Shown piece by piece: positions 46,219-56,897 of a stretch of 64,000 bases of DNA. Numbering within the stretch: position 1 is the first letter of the stretch; the number at the start of each line of letters is the position of its first letter. The DNA is taken from positions 12,152,001 through 12,216,000 of the forward strand of contig CM106586.1 in NCBI GenBank assembly GCA_048013815.1. Reading direction: 5' to 3'. The position numbers were made by a program, and so were the translations under genes. Origin of the DNA: Setoptus koraiensis (taxonomy: Eukaryota > Arthropoda). The notes under the pieces were generated by a model, which did not search any database, was not told the origin of the DNA, and saw only the letters and a program-made list of their open reading frames with translations.

Positions 46219-49200
46219 TTAGTCGCTCTTCTCCAATTTGTACACCTGACCAATATTTTTGCCTATTAATTTATCAAGCAATTTTCTGACAGCCATCTTC
46301 CTGTTCTTCTCAGATAACTTGAGGTTATCTTCATCGAAGCGTTTGAAAGTTTCACTGCTTATAGTGGTTATTTTCTCTAGATGTAAATGGAAATTGGCTA
46401 TCTTCTTGCTGAGATTTTCATACAAAATGTAGAATAGTTGTAATAGACCTGATAAATTTTGTTCATGCTCGCCAAACATTCCTAGGCTAGTTATGATATT
46501 ACCAAAGAGTAAGGCAGCTTCATCCATTGTCTTTATCAAATTGTCAGAGAGAATGTGCTTCAGTAGTTGCGTATTTACCACAATAGATTTTGTGTTCAAT
46601 GCAGAGTCAGACCAATTCAAGGTTGAGGCCATAACGATTATCACGAAATCAGGTCTCGCAGAGAGTAGATTCAATCCAAGAAGACTTATCTTCAAAGCAT
46701 CTTGCTGCTGTTGGTTGTTCCGCTGACCAGTCGTATCTCGGGAGCCTTCCGTCATCATGACAGAGTCATCGACAAGATCTCCACGGCTATTGGACGGACT
46801 CAATACATTAGTAGTTTCGGTATTTTTTTCTGAGGGGGAATTTTCCTCAAGAAGGATCATGTACATTAGATCGATGAAATCTCTGCTTAGGTTGCGAAGC
46901 AGTTGGTCTTGAACCATTTCATCAGCCAATACCTGACTCTTATCTGTCTTGCTATCCTCGACGGATGCACCTCCGTTTATCATGGAGTCAGCGGATACTT
47001 TCTTCCATTGCTCGTTCAACCTGTTGAACATAAAAGGAAGAAAGGTGCTCAATAAAGGCAATAGAGGCTGTTGGATCAGATTCTGATCACTACTACAACT
47101 AGTGACTAAAGGCATAACAAAATGTTTGGTCAACTTCCGGAGTTTGAGAGGTGGTAAGATCTCAGCACAGGCCAAAGCAGATTGCCATTGGACATTTATA
47201 TAGGTGAAGACCTCCGGTGAGGCCTTGCTTATTATTAGGCCAACAGTTGTCACCAAAGTCTCATAAAAATGCCAACTAAATAGTTCCAAGTATTGCTTCG
47301 TTGTTCTTCCTGAAAATTCACCGCCGATTTGATTGGACCTAGATGGGCTGATGTTGCTTGATAGATCTTGAATGGTAATGTGCACAGATGGCTTAGGGGA
47401 TACGAGAACGGTATCTAATATCTGTTGCTTATACGCATTGTTGATATTAGCAAATAGTACCGGCCTGTATTCCTCGCAGCACTTCGCCTGCATTTCAGGT
47501 AACCAAATAGTATTCATGGTAAATATGATATTTAACATTGGCTCTACAAATGCAAGTAGACCTGGTAAAAGCTCTTCTTTCGATTTAACTCGTTTGGTTA
47601 TGCCACTGATGAGTGTTATAACATAGTTCAACTTGACCCTATTAAGCCAGCTAATTCTCAAATGTTGAGGGGTAGGTATTGCCTGTGAGATCGCACCATC
47701 GTGAAGGTTGTTGACAATTCCTGTCTGGCTATTGATATCTTCAGGACGATCAAGTCCAACGAATTCTATAAATTGATCACAGTTAAGTTTATAGTCTTTA
47801 AACCACTTGATAGACTCGAATAACTCTAAAATAAACTTGGAACGCTCTTTAGGGTCAGATTCTTCGTTGCATAGTAACAACAATCCCTCGTATAATTGAC
47901 ACTTTTCCAATGAGAAAGGAATATCGTTGAAGGTAGCTGACAATGTATCTATATTAGATTTCAGGAATCCTGACATATTTAGAAGAACGGTTGAGTGATT
48001 CTGGCACACTCGCACAAATGCTGCCGCGGCATGCCTTGCCAGAGATCTATAGCCTTTAATGGTAGCTTCGTCCATTGATCTAGCGCTGATAATAGTATTC
48101 GCCTTATCAGGTCTATGAAAAGCCAACAAAAGGAGCTTGTTGAATATCTCTTGAGTTAGATCTAAGTTGGTTTGGTGCCAATGGGGTAGAAATATCATTA
48201 AGGCTGACAGACAGGATATTTGACTTGATAATAGGTCTGGGATACTACTCGCTTCTCCATTCGATCCATGTGAGACATCTGTTGCACGCGCTAATGTTTG
48301 TCCGATAAAGATGATCAATCTTCTCGTTAGTTGAGTTCCGTCTGGGGCGAATACTTCTGGTTTAGTGATCCTAGAACAAACAGCAGCTGCCAAAGAGGCC
48401 AGTGCTTCCCATTCACTGAGATTGGAATTTTGTTGCTGTAAACATTTTGCCAATGAAGTGCTAACTAACTCATAACAAATACGTTCATTTTGAACAGTTA
48501 AAGCTCTACAAAGATCAACAACATCTACTCGATATTTACTTTGGAAGTGATCGAAATCTTGTTGGCAATCGAAGTCAAAGCCATATACCTTGCTATCGTA
48601 ACTGACTCGGACCAACTTGTTAGCGCAATTGAGCAGTAGAGAAACAATTAGATCATCAGTGATATTGTAATTTGATTTTTTGGTATTGTTTGTCAGCACT
48701 CGAAGCCAGAAGTGTATCCCTTCTATACTAAATGTTATGGATGGAAGACTTGAAACTATTTTCATGGTGGCATAAAGTTCTTCTAGATTCCTTGCTTTAT
48801 TGGCTGGCACTGTTTGAATATATTTTATCAGAGTTGACAATACTCGGCATATCTTCTTTTGAAGTTCCAATGTCGTCTGGCTATAGTCGGTTAATGTGAA
48901 TGCATAGTTTAAAGTAGTTATCAAACATCTTAAATTATCATCGAATTCAAACAAACTTTGTACTGCATCTTTGCTGTCTACCTTGACATGTTTCCGATCA
49001 AGGCATACAATTAAACTGTCACAAGCAAGACTCTTGAGCGCTATAGTATCATTTGAGGCGTTTTGTTGTGGTTGATCAATGGATGTTGATAGTATTTGGC
49101 ACAAGAACCTCATAAGTTCGTGGTTAATAGGAGACCAGCTAATGAAACCAGTAAGGCATTGCATTGCAGTTGATATAAGATCATATTCGTGACTGTTAAT

Positions 49201-49824
49201 ACAATCACCAATATAGAGATAGACGTCATTAATGGCGGCTACCAATCCATTTGTTATCTCTCTACGTCTTGAAGTAACAGGAGGTTCATTGAAGACTCCA
49301 ATATCTTCAGCTAAACGCCACAAAATAAATAGAACACTCTTGCTTCGTTTGATGGATAATAATTTAACCAAAAGATCTGGCCAATCGTGTGGCCATTCTC
49401 GTTTGATCACTTCACAGAAGCACTTGCTGAGACCATCAAATATTGGACGTGGTGTTGTTTGATTATCAAAACGATAATCGTTAATATTATTATGTTCTAG
49501 ACTATTGACAGAACCATTATGATTTGTAGAATTGGAAATCAATAATGATTCCAAAAAGGTCTTTAATGCATCACGAGTAGATTTATCAATGTCGCGCCAA
49601 TGAAGTTTAACTCCTGATTCAATTAACTGTAAACCGAAATGGAGTATGGGAGTGTTAAATTGTTTTCCATTTATAATAAGATAGGATCCTGTTTCGAAAA
49701 TAAGTTTAAAATCTTTAGATGACTTGATTTGTTCCACAATAATGTTAGCCTGACGAAATTGTTCCGGAGACGATTGACCACTGAATATAACATTTATTGC
49801 ATCAACAATGGTTCCGGTATTCAT
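46219..49824 (-). CDS. XPO5: Exportin-5
   Basis: This is a karyopherin-beta nuclear export receptor. With RanGTP it carries pre-miRNAs, and in flies also tRNAs and double-stranded-RNA-binding proteins, to the cytoplasm. The single uninterrupted frame gives 1,201 residues from the ATG at 49824; human XPO5 has about 1,204. The N-terminus ('MNTGTIVDAINVIFSGQSSPEQFRQANIIVEQIKSS...') matches the family, with the first HEAT repeats and the exportin-1-like region ('SVLFILWRLAEDIGVFNEPP'). The remainder is an all-helical solenoid, with an acidic/Ser-rich disordered insert at about residues 975-1040. No intron is seen across 3.6 kb, unusual beside the spliced genes here but with no frame damage. A retrocopy would also lack introns, yet the intact full-length frame and AT-rich upstream region favour the working gene. 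A tRNA-Arg gene lies 288 bp past its stop on the other strand. Confidence 0.93.
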   Translation of the reverse strand: MNTGTIVDAINVIFSGQSSPEQFRQANIIVEQIKSSKDFKLIFETGSYLIINGKQFNTPILHFGLQLIESGVKLHWRDIDKSTRDALKTFLESLLISNSTNHNGSVNSLEHNNINDYRFDNQTTPRPIFDGLSKCFCEVIKREWPHDWPDLLVKLLSIKRSKSVLFILWRLAEDIGVFNEPPVTSRRREITNGLVAAINDVYLYIGDCINSHEYDLISTAMQCLTGFISWSPINHELMRFLCQILSTSIDQPQQNASNDTIALKSLACDSLIVCLDRKHVKVDSKDAVQSLFEFDDNLRCLITTLNYAFTLTDYSQTTLELQKKICRVLSTLIKYIQTVPANKARNLEELYATMKIVSSLPSITFSIEGIHFWLRVLTNNTKKSNYNITDDLIVSLLLNCANKLVRVSYDSKVYGFDFDCQQDFDHFQSKYRVDVVDLCRALTVQNERICYELVSTSLAKCLQQQNSNLSEWEALASLAAAVCSRITKPEVFAPDGTQLTRRLIIFIGQTLARATDVSHGSNGEASSIPDLLSSQISCLSALMIFLPHWHQTNLDLTQEIFNKLLLLAFHRPDKANTIISARSMDEATIKGYRSLARHAAAAFVRVCQNHSTVLLNMSGFLKSNIDTLSATFNDIPFSLEKCQLYEGLLLLCNEESDPKERSKFILELFESIKWFKDYKLNCDQFIEFVGLDRPEDINSQTGIVNNLHDGAISQAIPTPQHLRISWLNRVKLNYVITLISGITKRVKSKEELLPGLLAFVEPMLNIIFTMNTIWLPEMQAKCCEEYRPVLFANINNAYKQQILDTVLVSPKPSVHITIQDLSSNISPSRSNQIGGEFSGRTTKQYLELFSWHFYETLVTTVGLIISKASPEVFTYINVQWQSALACAEILPPLKLRKLTKHFVMPLVTSCSSDQNLIQQPLLPLLSTFLPFMFNRLNEQWKKVSADSMINGGASVEDSKTDKSQVLADEMVQDQLLRNLSRDFIDLMYMILLEENSPSEKNTETTNVLSPSNSRGDLVDDSVMMTEGSRDTTGQRNNQQQQDALKISLLGLNLLSARPDFVIIVMASTLNWSDSALNTKSIVVNTQLLKHILSDNLIKTMDEAALLFGNIITSLGMFGEHEQNLSGLLQLFYILYENLSKKIANFHLHLEKITTISSETFKRFDEDNLKLSEKNRKMAVRKLLDKLIGKNIGQVYKLEKSD

Positions 49825-50173
49825 TTTTCTTGAGTAATTGTAATATTGGTAATAATGTAAATAATGCCTCGAGGAATAATAATAAGTCTATCATCAAATA
49901 TTATTTGAACAGTTGAAAAATAATATAGAAAAAGACATACATTTAGTCAAATAATTATAATAGTAAAGTAGTAATAATAATAGTATGATAATTAATTATA
50001 AAGACACTGGTTAATAATAAATGTATTTATTTATGACAATGTGTTAATGTTATTGTTGATTCAACAACCGGCAACACAACACACACCATCGAACCGCAAC
50101 TGTTTCACAAACACACGCATTTGCTTCAGAACAGCATCTCATGCTGTCGCTAACACAACATATCGGCGTTCAG

Positions 50174-50185
50174 CCCCCCCCCCCC
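50174..50185. repeat. Poly-C run (C12)
   Basis: Twelve consecutive C are followed by AACACACACAC. It is a likely slippage site and could fold as an i-motif or, on the other strand, join a G-rich structure. Confidence 0.9.
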
Positions 50186-50820
50186 AACACACACACACAT
50201 TCGCTAGTCTCTCGCCGTTTTCTCCTGCGATCGCCCAGTTTGTGCACAAAAATGCACAGCGTGTGCGGCTATTCCTGTGTGCGTGAAAGAATGACCGTAG
50301 TTTTCAATGGGGCATCATCATTTCTGTGCCGTTCAGCCCAAATGAGTCGTTCAGTGCTGTGTGAGGCTCTTCCAATGTGGCTACACCGGGTTTGTAAAAA
50401 AATCCAACAGGGTGGCGCTGCCGAGCTTTCTGCAGGCGGTCTATTATATGGAGTGTATAGTTGTTATCTGCAGGACGACGCTCGAACACAGTAACATGCG
50501 TTGCGTCAGCACGCGTCGAGAGGCTCTTACAAGTCATCTGCTTTGGAGCATCCAGAAGCATAGAAATATCCATCACAACAGTCTATATGGCTCGGCTATG
50601 CATATGTCGAGTGACGCCAGCGCCTCAGGCGGATATTTCTTGCAGACTGGTCTTGTTGGAAAAACCTCGCAGCACGCAGCACACACTCTCACACCGTGTT
50701 AGTTGAGAGCCCCGGAAAAGCAAATCCGAGTTGTTTATGGGGTGGGCGTGACCAATGCGGTGTGCACGGTCAGCAATCAGTGCGCTTGCGCAAATGCTTC
50801 AAAGCGACCTCTGGCGACTC

Positions 50821-50860
50821 AAGGGTGTTTCAACTGGCCCTGCATACTTGAAACACCCTT
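50821..50860. repeat. Perfect hairpin, 13-bp arms and 14-nt loop
   Basis: AAGGGTGTTTCAA (50821-50833) pairs exactly with TTGAAACACCCTT (50848-50860). It lies about 560 bp upstream of the ANT start. No T-run follows. Confidence 0.9.
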
Positions 50861-51423
50861 TAGACATTCGCGGTGCGCGTTGTTCCACTGCACTACACTA
50901 TAGCAAGCCAAGCATAGTGTAGGGTGTCCGTATCAAGTGAACAATTCGGCACTGATTATGCTACGCTGCCTTTGGCAGTGCAAGTTTTAAATGAATAGTG
51001 CATGCTATAGAGGCACAATTCATAAACGACTGACAAGCCCCTTAATCATGCTGCACTAATCGAGCGCACACTGCTCACTACACTCTGTACGCCGCATCGG
51101 TGGCACAATCGATACAACTTCACGCTCTGTGCTCGTGTGCAGCACAGCACACTAATGTGCCAGCATACTTGATTCAAGACAGCCTTTAGTTTCCGCTGTG
51201 GCGTGTCTGTCTGTCTGTCTGACTGTCTCTTTCTCTCGTGTGTGGCTGTGTCCTACTGAATCTAGTTTAATAGGTACATTACATTAACAACTATATATTA
51301 CTAGAGCACTTCTTAACCTTCTCTATCATAGACATTTTACCTCAAGTTGCATCCTCATCTCCATCATAGTATCCATATATATATAAAATAGTAGTATATT
51401 TAAAATAATTTTAGCCAGCAATC

Positions 51424-52332
51424 ATGGACATGACTAGCTTCGCCAAGGACTTTGCCGCTGGTGGTGTTGCTGCGGCCATCTCAAAGACAGCTGTGGCCCC
51501 CATTGAGAGAGTCAAATTATTATTGCAGGTACAACACAGCAGCAAACAAATTGCCGTTGACCAACGTTACAAGGGCATGGTTGATTGTTTTGTTCGTATC
51601 CCAAAGGAACAAGGATTTCTCAGCTTCTGGCGTGGTAACTTGGCCAATGTCATCAGATATTTCCCAACTCAAGCACTTAACTTTGCCTTCAAGGACAAAT
51701 ACAAACAAGTATTCTTAGGTGGCGTTGACAAGAAGACACAATTCTGGAGATATTTCGCAGGTAATTTAGCCAGTGGTGGTGCCGCTGGTGCTACATCTTT
51801 ATGCTTTGTCTATCCACTTGACTTTGCTCGTACACGTTTAGCGGCCGACATTGGTAAGAAAGGAGCAGAGCGAGAATTCAGTGGATTAGGAAATTGTTTA
51901 ACTAAAATATTCAAAAGCGATGGTCTTATGGGTCTCTACAGAGGTTTTAGTGTGTCAGTACAAGGTATTATTATCTACCGTGCTGCTTACTTTGGTTTCT
52001 TCGATACAGCCAAAGGAATGTTACCAGACCCGAAAAACACACCACTTGTTATTTCATGGCTAATTGCGCAAACTGTTACGACAGTATCCGGTATCATATC
52101 ATATCCTTTCGACACTGTAAGACGTCGTATGATGATGCAATCTGGTCGTGCTGCTAATGAACGCATGTACAAGAATACGCTAGACTGTTGGGTTAAGATA
52201 GGCAAAACAGAGGGATCTGGAGCCTTCTTCAGAGGAGCATTCAGTAACGTTCTACGTGGTACTGGTGGAGCCTTTGTCTTGGTACTATATGATGAACTTA
52301 AGGAGCTCATGTTTGGAGTAGTGGCAATATAA
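51424..52332 (+). CDS. ANT: ADP/ATP translocase (mitochondrial carrier, SLC25A4-6 type)
   Basis: This inner-mitochondrial-membrane antiporter exchanges cytosolic ADP for matrix ATP. The uninterrupted frame is 302 residues, the normal length. Three carrier repeats each carry the Px[DE]xx[RK] signature: '[12 protein letters not shown]' (about 26-37), '[13 protein letters not shown]' (131-143) and '[14 protein letters not shown]' (228-241). RRRMMM at 233-238 is the diagnostic nucleotide-exchange motif of ADP/ATP carriers. A TATA-like element about 40 bp upstream and a TTTTAG just before the start suggest either a very short 5' UTR or a 5' UTR intron acceptor at 51414. The codon usage is even, as expected for a highly expressed gene. 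No frame damage is seen. Confidence 0.97.
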   Translation: MDMTSFAKDFAAGGVAAAISKTAVAPIERVKLLLQVQHSSKQIAVDQRYKGMVDCFVRIPKEQGFLSFWRGNLANVIRYFPTQALNFAFKDKYKQVFLGGVDKKTQFWRYFAGNLASGGAAGATSLCFVYPLDFARTRLAADIGKKGAEREFSGLGNCLTKIFKSDGLMGLYRGFSVSVQGIIIYRAAYFGFFDTAKGMLPDPKNTPLVISWLIAQTVTTVSGIISYPFDTVRRRMMMQSGRAANERMYKNTLDCWVKIGKTEGSGAFFRGAFSNVLRGTGGAFVLVLYDELKELMFGVVAI

Positions 52333-53347
52333 GAGACTTGCCGCGACAAGAAGGTCAATCAAGGTTATACAATTAAGTTCACCTTTACTATTTAAATAGT
52401 ACCTTAGTTAGATATCATTATGCTAGTGAACATAGAGACTCGAGAAGAACGGATTTTTTGATAGTAATAAATCGACTTCGAAGTTCTCAACAACAATGAG
52501 TTTTCGTTCACAATATTTTTTCTATACAGCTGCCGAGACAACGCTCTTTGACCTCTAATGTCATTTTCGTTCAACTGCCAATGTAATCCGTGATGCCTCT
52601 AGCAGATAATTTTTCTGAATGACAGTAGAGCTAGTTCCACTTGAGCACAGATAGTACTTGAGCGCAGATTCCACAGGACATACAGGGCCATCTAGACGGC
52701 ACACAATATGCAGCTGACGACCTAATCTCAATCGGCACAACTAGAATTTTCTAGCTCTGTTTGCCTGTGTGCAGCGCAAAATGAGTTGTGTCAGTGAGAC
52801 CTGGCGTAGAACACTGTGCCTATGTGATTTGGGACCATGTGTGAATAACGTAACTGCTCGGTATTTGAAATCAAAAGGTTCTCCGAGGCATCGATAAATA
52901 TGATCATGTCAATATTTGACGATCCTAACGGATCAAAACTGATCAATACACTCCCAAAGCACATACAAAGATTTACGTAACCTGTCCATGTTAAAGACCG
53001 AGGCAAACAAATGTAGACTATCCTTCAAATAAAGAGAAAAACTGTCAACAGACCAAAGCAACGTATAACACATGATGACAAGATGACTATCACATGATTT
53101 TGCCATATTAGATTTGAATTTCGTCTCACATCATCACTAAAGAAATAGTTACATAAAATTAGAGGCCAGAACAACAATTGATGGAAGGCAGGAATTGTTT
53201 CAGTGTTGCCAAATTTACCATAGACCAGCGATCGATATTAGAAATAATAATAAATTTATGATCCCGACATTGGGATGTTTATTGGTTACTTATAGTCATA
53301 AGACAACGATAAATTGAATCTTCATTCCAATAGTTGACATCAAAAGA
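52333..53347. other. Intergenic, ANT 3' side to Nudix gene
   Basis: About 1 kb is without a supported gene. It should hold the ANT 3' UTR and the Nudix promoter. An AATAAA hexamer in 'GTAATAAATCG' near 52465-52470, about 135 nt after the ANT stop, is a plausible polyadenylation signal. Confidence 0.45.
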
Positions 53348-54418
53348 ATGACTCTTACAAATAGTAACTGGATAATATTGAGACATGTTTGCAAGCAAAA
53401 ATGTTGGACAAAATCAATGAAAAACTATTTAACTATTCCAGGTAGTAACTGTGACACAAATCTTAAGACGAGAGTTTATCAGAATATATTGTTTGGTAAA
53501 AGTGGCGCAATAGAAAGAAATAATCACCCACACACTAAAATTGTGTCCAAGATGCATTATAATATTGTTAGATACATTAGCCTATGTCAGAGGGATGGAC
53601 AAAATACAAAAAACAGTGATCGAGAGTCTAGCAACGATTGCAATCTTTACGACCAGGCCATCACTACGAACAATTTAGCTGAGACAATAAAACGATTAAA
53701 CCACTTAAACTTGTTTGATCTAATGGACAATCAAAATATCCATTCAAATAAACAATCTAGTGACAGAACTTCAACAAACAAAACAGGAATCAAGAGCGAC
53801 TCAAAAATTGCATCGGTGCTGATTCCATTTTGCAGAAATAATCATAACGAAGTGTCAATCCTGTTCACCCTCAGAGCTTCCCGTCTGAACAAACATGGGG
53901 GAGAGATCAGCTTTCCCGGAGGTCAGCAGGATCCCGAAGACAATGGTGATTGCTTGATTACAGCAAGAAGAGAAACTAGAGAGGAATTGAACATCAATGA
54001 TGAAGATCTGGTGATAATAGGTCAACTTAATCCGGTTCCGTCTCGTTATGGAACTGTCATCGTGCCAGTACTTGGACAGCTCAATATAGATCTTTCAAAA
54101 TCAAGTGACACAACCAACAAAAATGTTCTCCCCCTTGTAGAGTATAATCCACACCTTGACTATTCAGATTGTTTCAATGCAAATAGTGATGAGGTAGATA
54201 AAGTATATGTAGTGCCATTGCGCCTATTATATGAATCCAGAAATTGGCATTCGACACGATGGAAAAACTTCGGCATACCAACACCATTATTTTGGTTACG
54301 ATACCCTATCAACAAATCACATGAATTGCCTCGAATATGGGGAGTAACAGGTGCAATCTTATATATCTGTCTCAGTGGACTTATTCCTTCCAAGTTCAGC
54401 AGTATGAATATCTATTAG
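53348..54418 (+). CDS. Nudix hydrolase, CoA diphosphatase type (NUDT7/NUDT8-like)
   Basis: The predicted reaction is cleavage of CoA or acyl-CoA to phosphopantetheine and 3',5'-ADP. The single frame is 356 residues from the ATG at 53348. The catalytic domain is C-terminal, about residues 152-345. It contains the CoA-Nudix signature at 172-192 ('ILFTLRASRLNK' then 'HGGEISFPGG') and the Nudix box, with R208-E-T-R-E-E213 supplying the metal-binding glutamates. The roughly 150 residues before it are basic and polar, with no acidic residue in the first 33, and could be a mitochondrial presequence plus a disordered linker. There is no clear C-terminal peroxisomal SKL, which argues against a peroxisomal NUDT7 role. 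It is longer than the usual 220-240 residues because of this N-terminus. The start could lie further in, for example at Met24 or Met69. A diverged inverted copy lies about 450 bp downstream. Confidence 0.85.
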   Translation: MTLTNSNWIILRHVCKQKCWTKSMKNYLTIPGSNCDTNLKTRVYQNILFGKSGAIERNNHPHTKIVSKMHYNIVRYISLCQRDGQNTKNSDRESSNDCNLYDQAITTNNLAETIKRLNHLNLFDLMDNQNIHSNKQSSDRTSTNKTGIKSDSKIASVLIPFCRNNHNEVSILFTLRASRLNKHGGEISFPGGQQDPEDNGDCLITARRETREELNINDEDLVIIGQLNPVPSRYGTVIVPVLGQLNIDLSKSSDTTNKNVLPLVEYNPHLDYSDCFNANSDEVDKVYVVPLRLLYESRNWHSTRWKNFGIPTPLFWLRYPINKSHELPRIWGVTGAILYICLSGLIPSKFSSMNIY

Positions 54419-54860
54419 GTAAACAAAAAGCATTTAGGAAAATTAATATTTTGTTAATACAAAGATTGTGTGGTAATGTTTATCAATAGAATAGACAAAG
54501 TAATTACGTCAAATTGGAATGTCTGCATGAAAAAGTGAATAAAATCTCCAGACAAACAGAAATAGCTGTGGTAGTATCAACTGTGTGATTAGTTTCGTCA
54601 AATTTGATACATTATCCCTGATATAACAATACAAACTTATTCCCTATTGTCATGAGTATTCTAGCTTCGATTCAAGCTGACTAGACTGCTGCCAGAAAGT
54701 TGTTCGATAAATTTATATTTTCCTAGAATATACATAAGACAGGTAAACAAATTAGCGCCTTTGTGATTGTGAATATCGCCAGCATATCGCCATAAAGACT
54801 TGAGAGGGAAAGAGAAAGAATGATTTCATATTGAAATAATTGATGCTTATCTAGATTCAC

Positions 54861-55016
54861 CTAACAGGTACGTTGGTACCACATAAAATTTATCTATTTC
54901 TTCACTATTTGCATTGAAACAATCGGAATAGTCTAGGTGTGAATTATACACTATATTGAGTTGTCCAAGCACTGGTACAATGAAAGTTTCATAACCACAA
55001 TGGCTTGAGTATGGGT
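54861..55016 (-). pseudogene. Diverged inverted partial copy of the Nudix hydrolase (pseudogene or exon of a paralogue)
   Basis: On the minus strand 51 codons align with residues about 229-294 of the intact Nudix protein next door, lacking about 14 residues of the intact protein in the middle. Shared blocks are 'IVPVLGQLNI' and 'HLDYSDCFNANS', then 'E-x-DK-x-YVVP'. Nucleotide identity over the best 87 bases is about 80% by eye. Many differences are silent or conservative, and the frame is intact. The segment is bounded by CTAG on the 5' side and AG|GTGAAT on the 3' side, so it could be a real exon. The Nudix box itself is not found upstream; only a weak 'GEI' echo near 55225 is seen. A decayed copy is the simpler view. 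Confidence 0.6.
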
Positions 55017-56897
55017 CTAGTCAAAGAACCCGTAAGCTTAGATTTGCCACTACCCTTAGAACTGGAACTGATTGTGTTACCAATGATGTTGGCCGATCCA
55101 TCGCCAAACAGAAGAGATCCTCAGAATGGTGTCGTTTTATGTACAGACTCCGACCAGAAATCCTCTGGTATTACAACAAATAAACATAAATGACTTTTAT
55201 TTAGGAGCTTGATTTCCCCGATATCACTTTTGTTACAGGTTCTCCCAGTTGTCAACTCTTGTAGGAGTAATAGCTCCAGCTACGGCTTCGGTCGACATTT
55301 TGTTTCTATCTTCGTGTCAGGCTATCGCATGGAAATGTTACATGAGTAAAGATAATGTGTCAAGATTGGCTGGAGATAAACTCGCTGGTGATGATTAAAA
55401 ATGCCTCTCGATCGAATGTTCCTTCACATTCAACAGCGGAAACAACATCTTGGTGAGCAGTTGACCATAAAGACTCATGAGGAGTCTCTTTACTAGACCG
55501 AATAGAACGTGAACATCTACTTTGGATTGATCAGGGATTCCAGTTTTCGATTCTAACATCTGTTGTAGTTTTTCAATTTAATTCATTGTTCATTCGAGTC
55601 GCATCTGGCTGACAACATCGTGTATATTCTATCTAATATTGGTTGTCTTCCGTCGAGAAGACCTGGGTTTAGAATGAGATTCGCCATCCGGACAGCAATT
55701 ATCTTCGGTTTCCGGCAGTGCTTCGAAAAGGCCAAGAAGGCCAGAGGATATCTTCTGGAGTCGCCCTGCCACATGAATGTTTCGATTCTGGATCGAACTC
55801 CGGATCATCTTTCAAAACCGGTTCGGATAACTGGTTTGACATATTTCTTATCATTCAATTCTTGTAAAGTACAAACGGTGTATAAACTGGTCAAATCAGA
55901 CCACTTAATGTCATACATACAACAAATTACGATATTGATCTAAGTGCACTTTCTTCAAGTATCAAGTCAAATTAAACATATCTGATGAGGCCTGCTCAGT
56001 GCTCGACGGCCTGTTTCGCGCTTCGCAGATCGAGACCGCCACACAACTTGCTTTACGTTCTCTTTCCCTGTGTGCATTTTGCACGTAGAGTGAATGGGGC
56101 CCAATTGGGAACTTTTTTCGCTGATCATCTCATCTGACTAGCCTTTCACACAACTGCACAGGAAGCACTGCTTACGTTGCTAGTTATTGCATCAACAAAA
56201 CATCAGAACTATAAACAACAATACAAGTATCGGGCAAAAATTTATGAGCGCACAGGCTCAAGAAATCAAACATGAAATGAGGAGAGGCCAAATGATGATA
56301 TTCTCTGCACACTGGTACCTACATTTCTTAATACAGCAAGCAATACGGAACATTCCTAAAATCATCAATTCCCTCTATGATGGTTGATCATTCAAAGCAG
56401 CAAAACGTCACAATTTCACTCCAGTGCTCACTAATATTCGGCAATAGTTATGCTATGACAAGCAACTATAACTGACATTTATTACAACCATCATTCGAAC
56501 ACTAAGAATATACCCCAAATAATCTGATGCAATAATGAAGGTAAGTGAAGTTGATTCTGGCGACAAAAAACAAACAAACAAACATGCTTTTACATTCACA
56601 CACGCACACACATGTGACGTGACCTCAATTGTCAGTCTCACCAATGTATGATATTGGATTGAGACAACCAAATATCAAAACAAATTGATTGCGAATGTCT
56701 ACTATTTAGCAAAGCGAGTTATGATAGTTAAGAATCCATGATACCTCGTGCTCACAGTGAGTTTTATCGTGATAGATTGCTGTGAGGCACTAGCTGTTTG
56801 CACTTTCCATGTGGCAAACAAAGCAGTAACAACTGAACGGGTAATCTGTTTAACAAGAGTATGCAAATGAATTAGATTTTCCCTAAAAACTCAATAC

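Larger units (their letters stand above)
49825..51423. other. Divergent intergenic region, exportin-5 and ANT
   Basis: The first 200 bp, next to exportin-5, are very AT-rich and probably hold its promoter. The middle has a run of 12 C (50174-50185), a CA tract, and a perfect hairpin (50821-50860). A CTGT tetranucleotide run is near 51207-51223. A TATA-like stretch near 51377-51390 lies about 40 bp before the ANT start codon. The short frames in this region are not supported. Confidence 0.5.
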
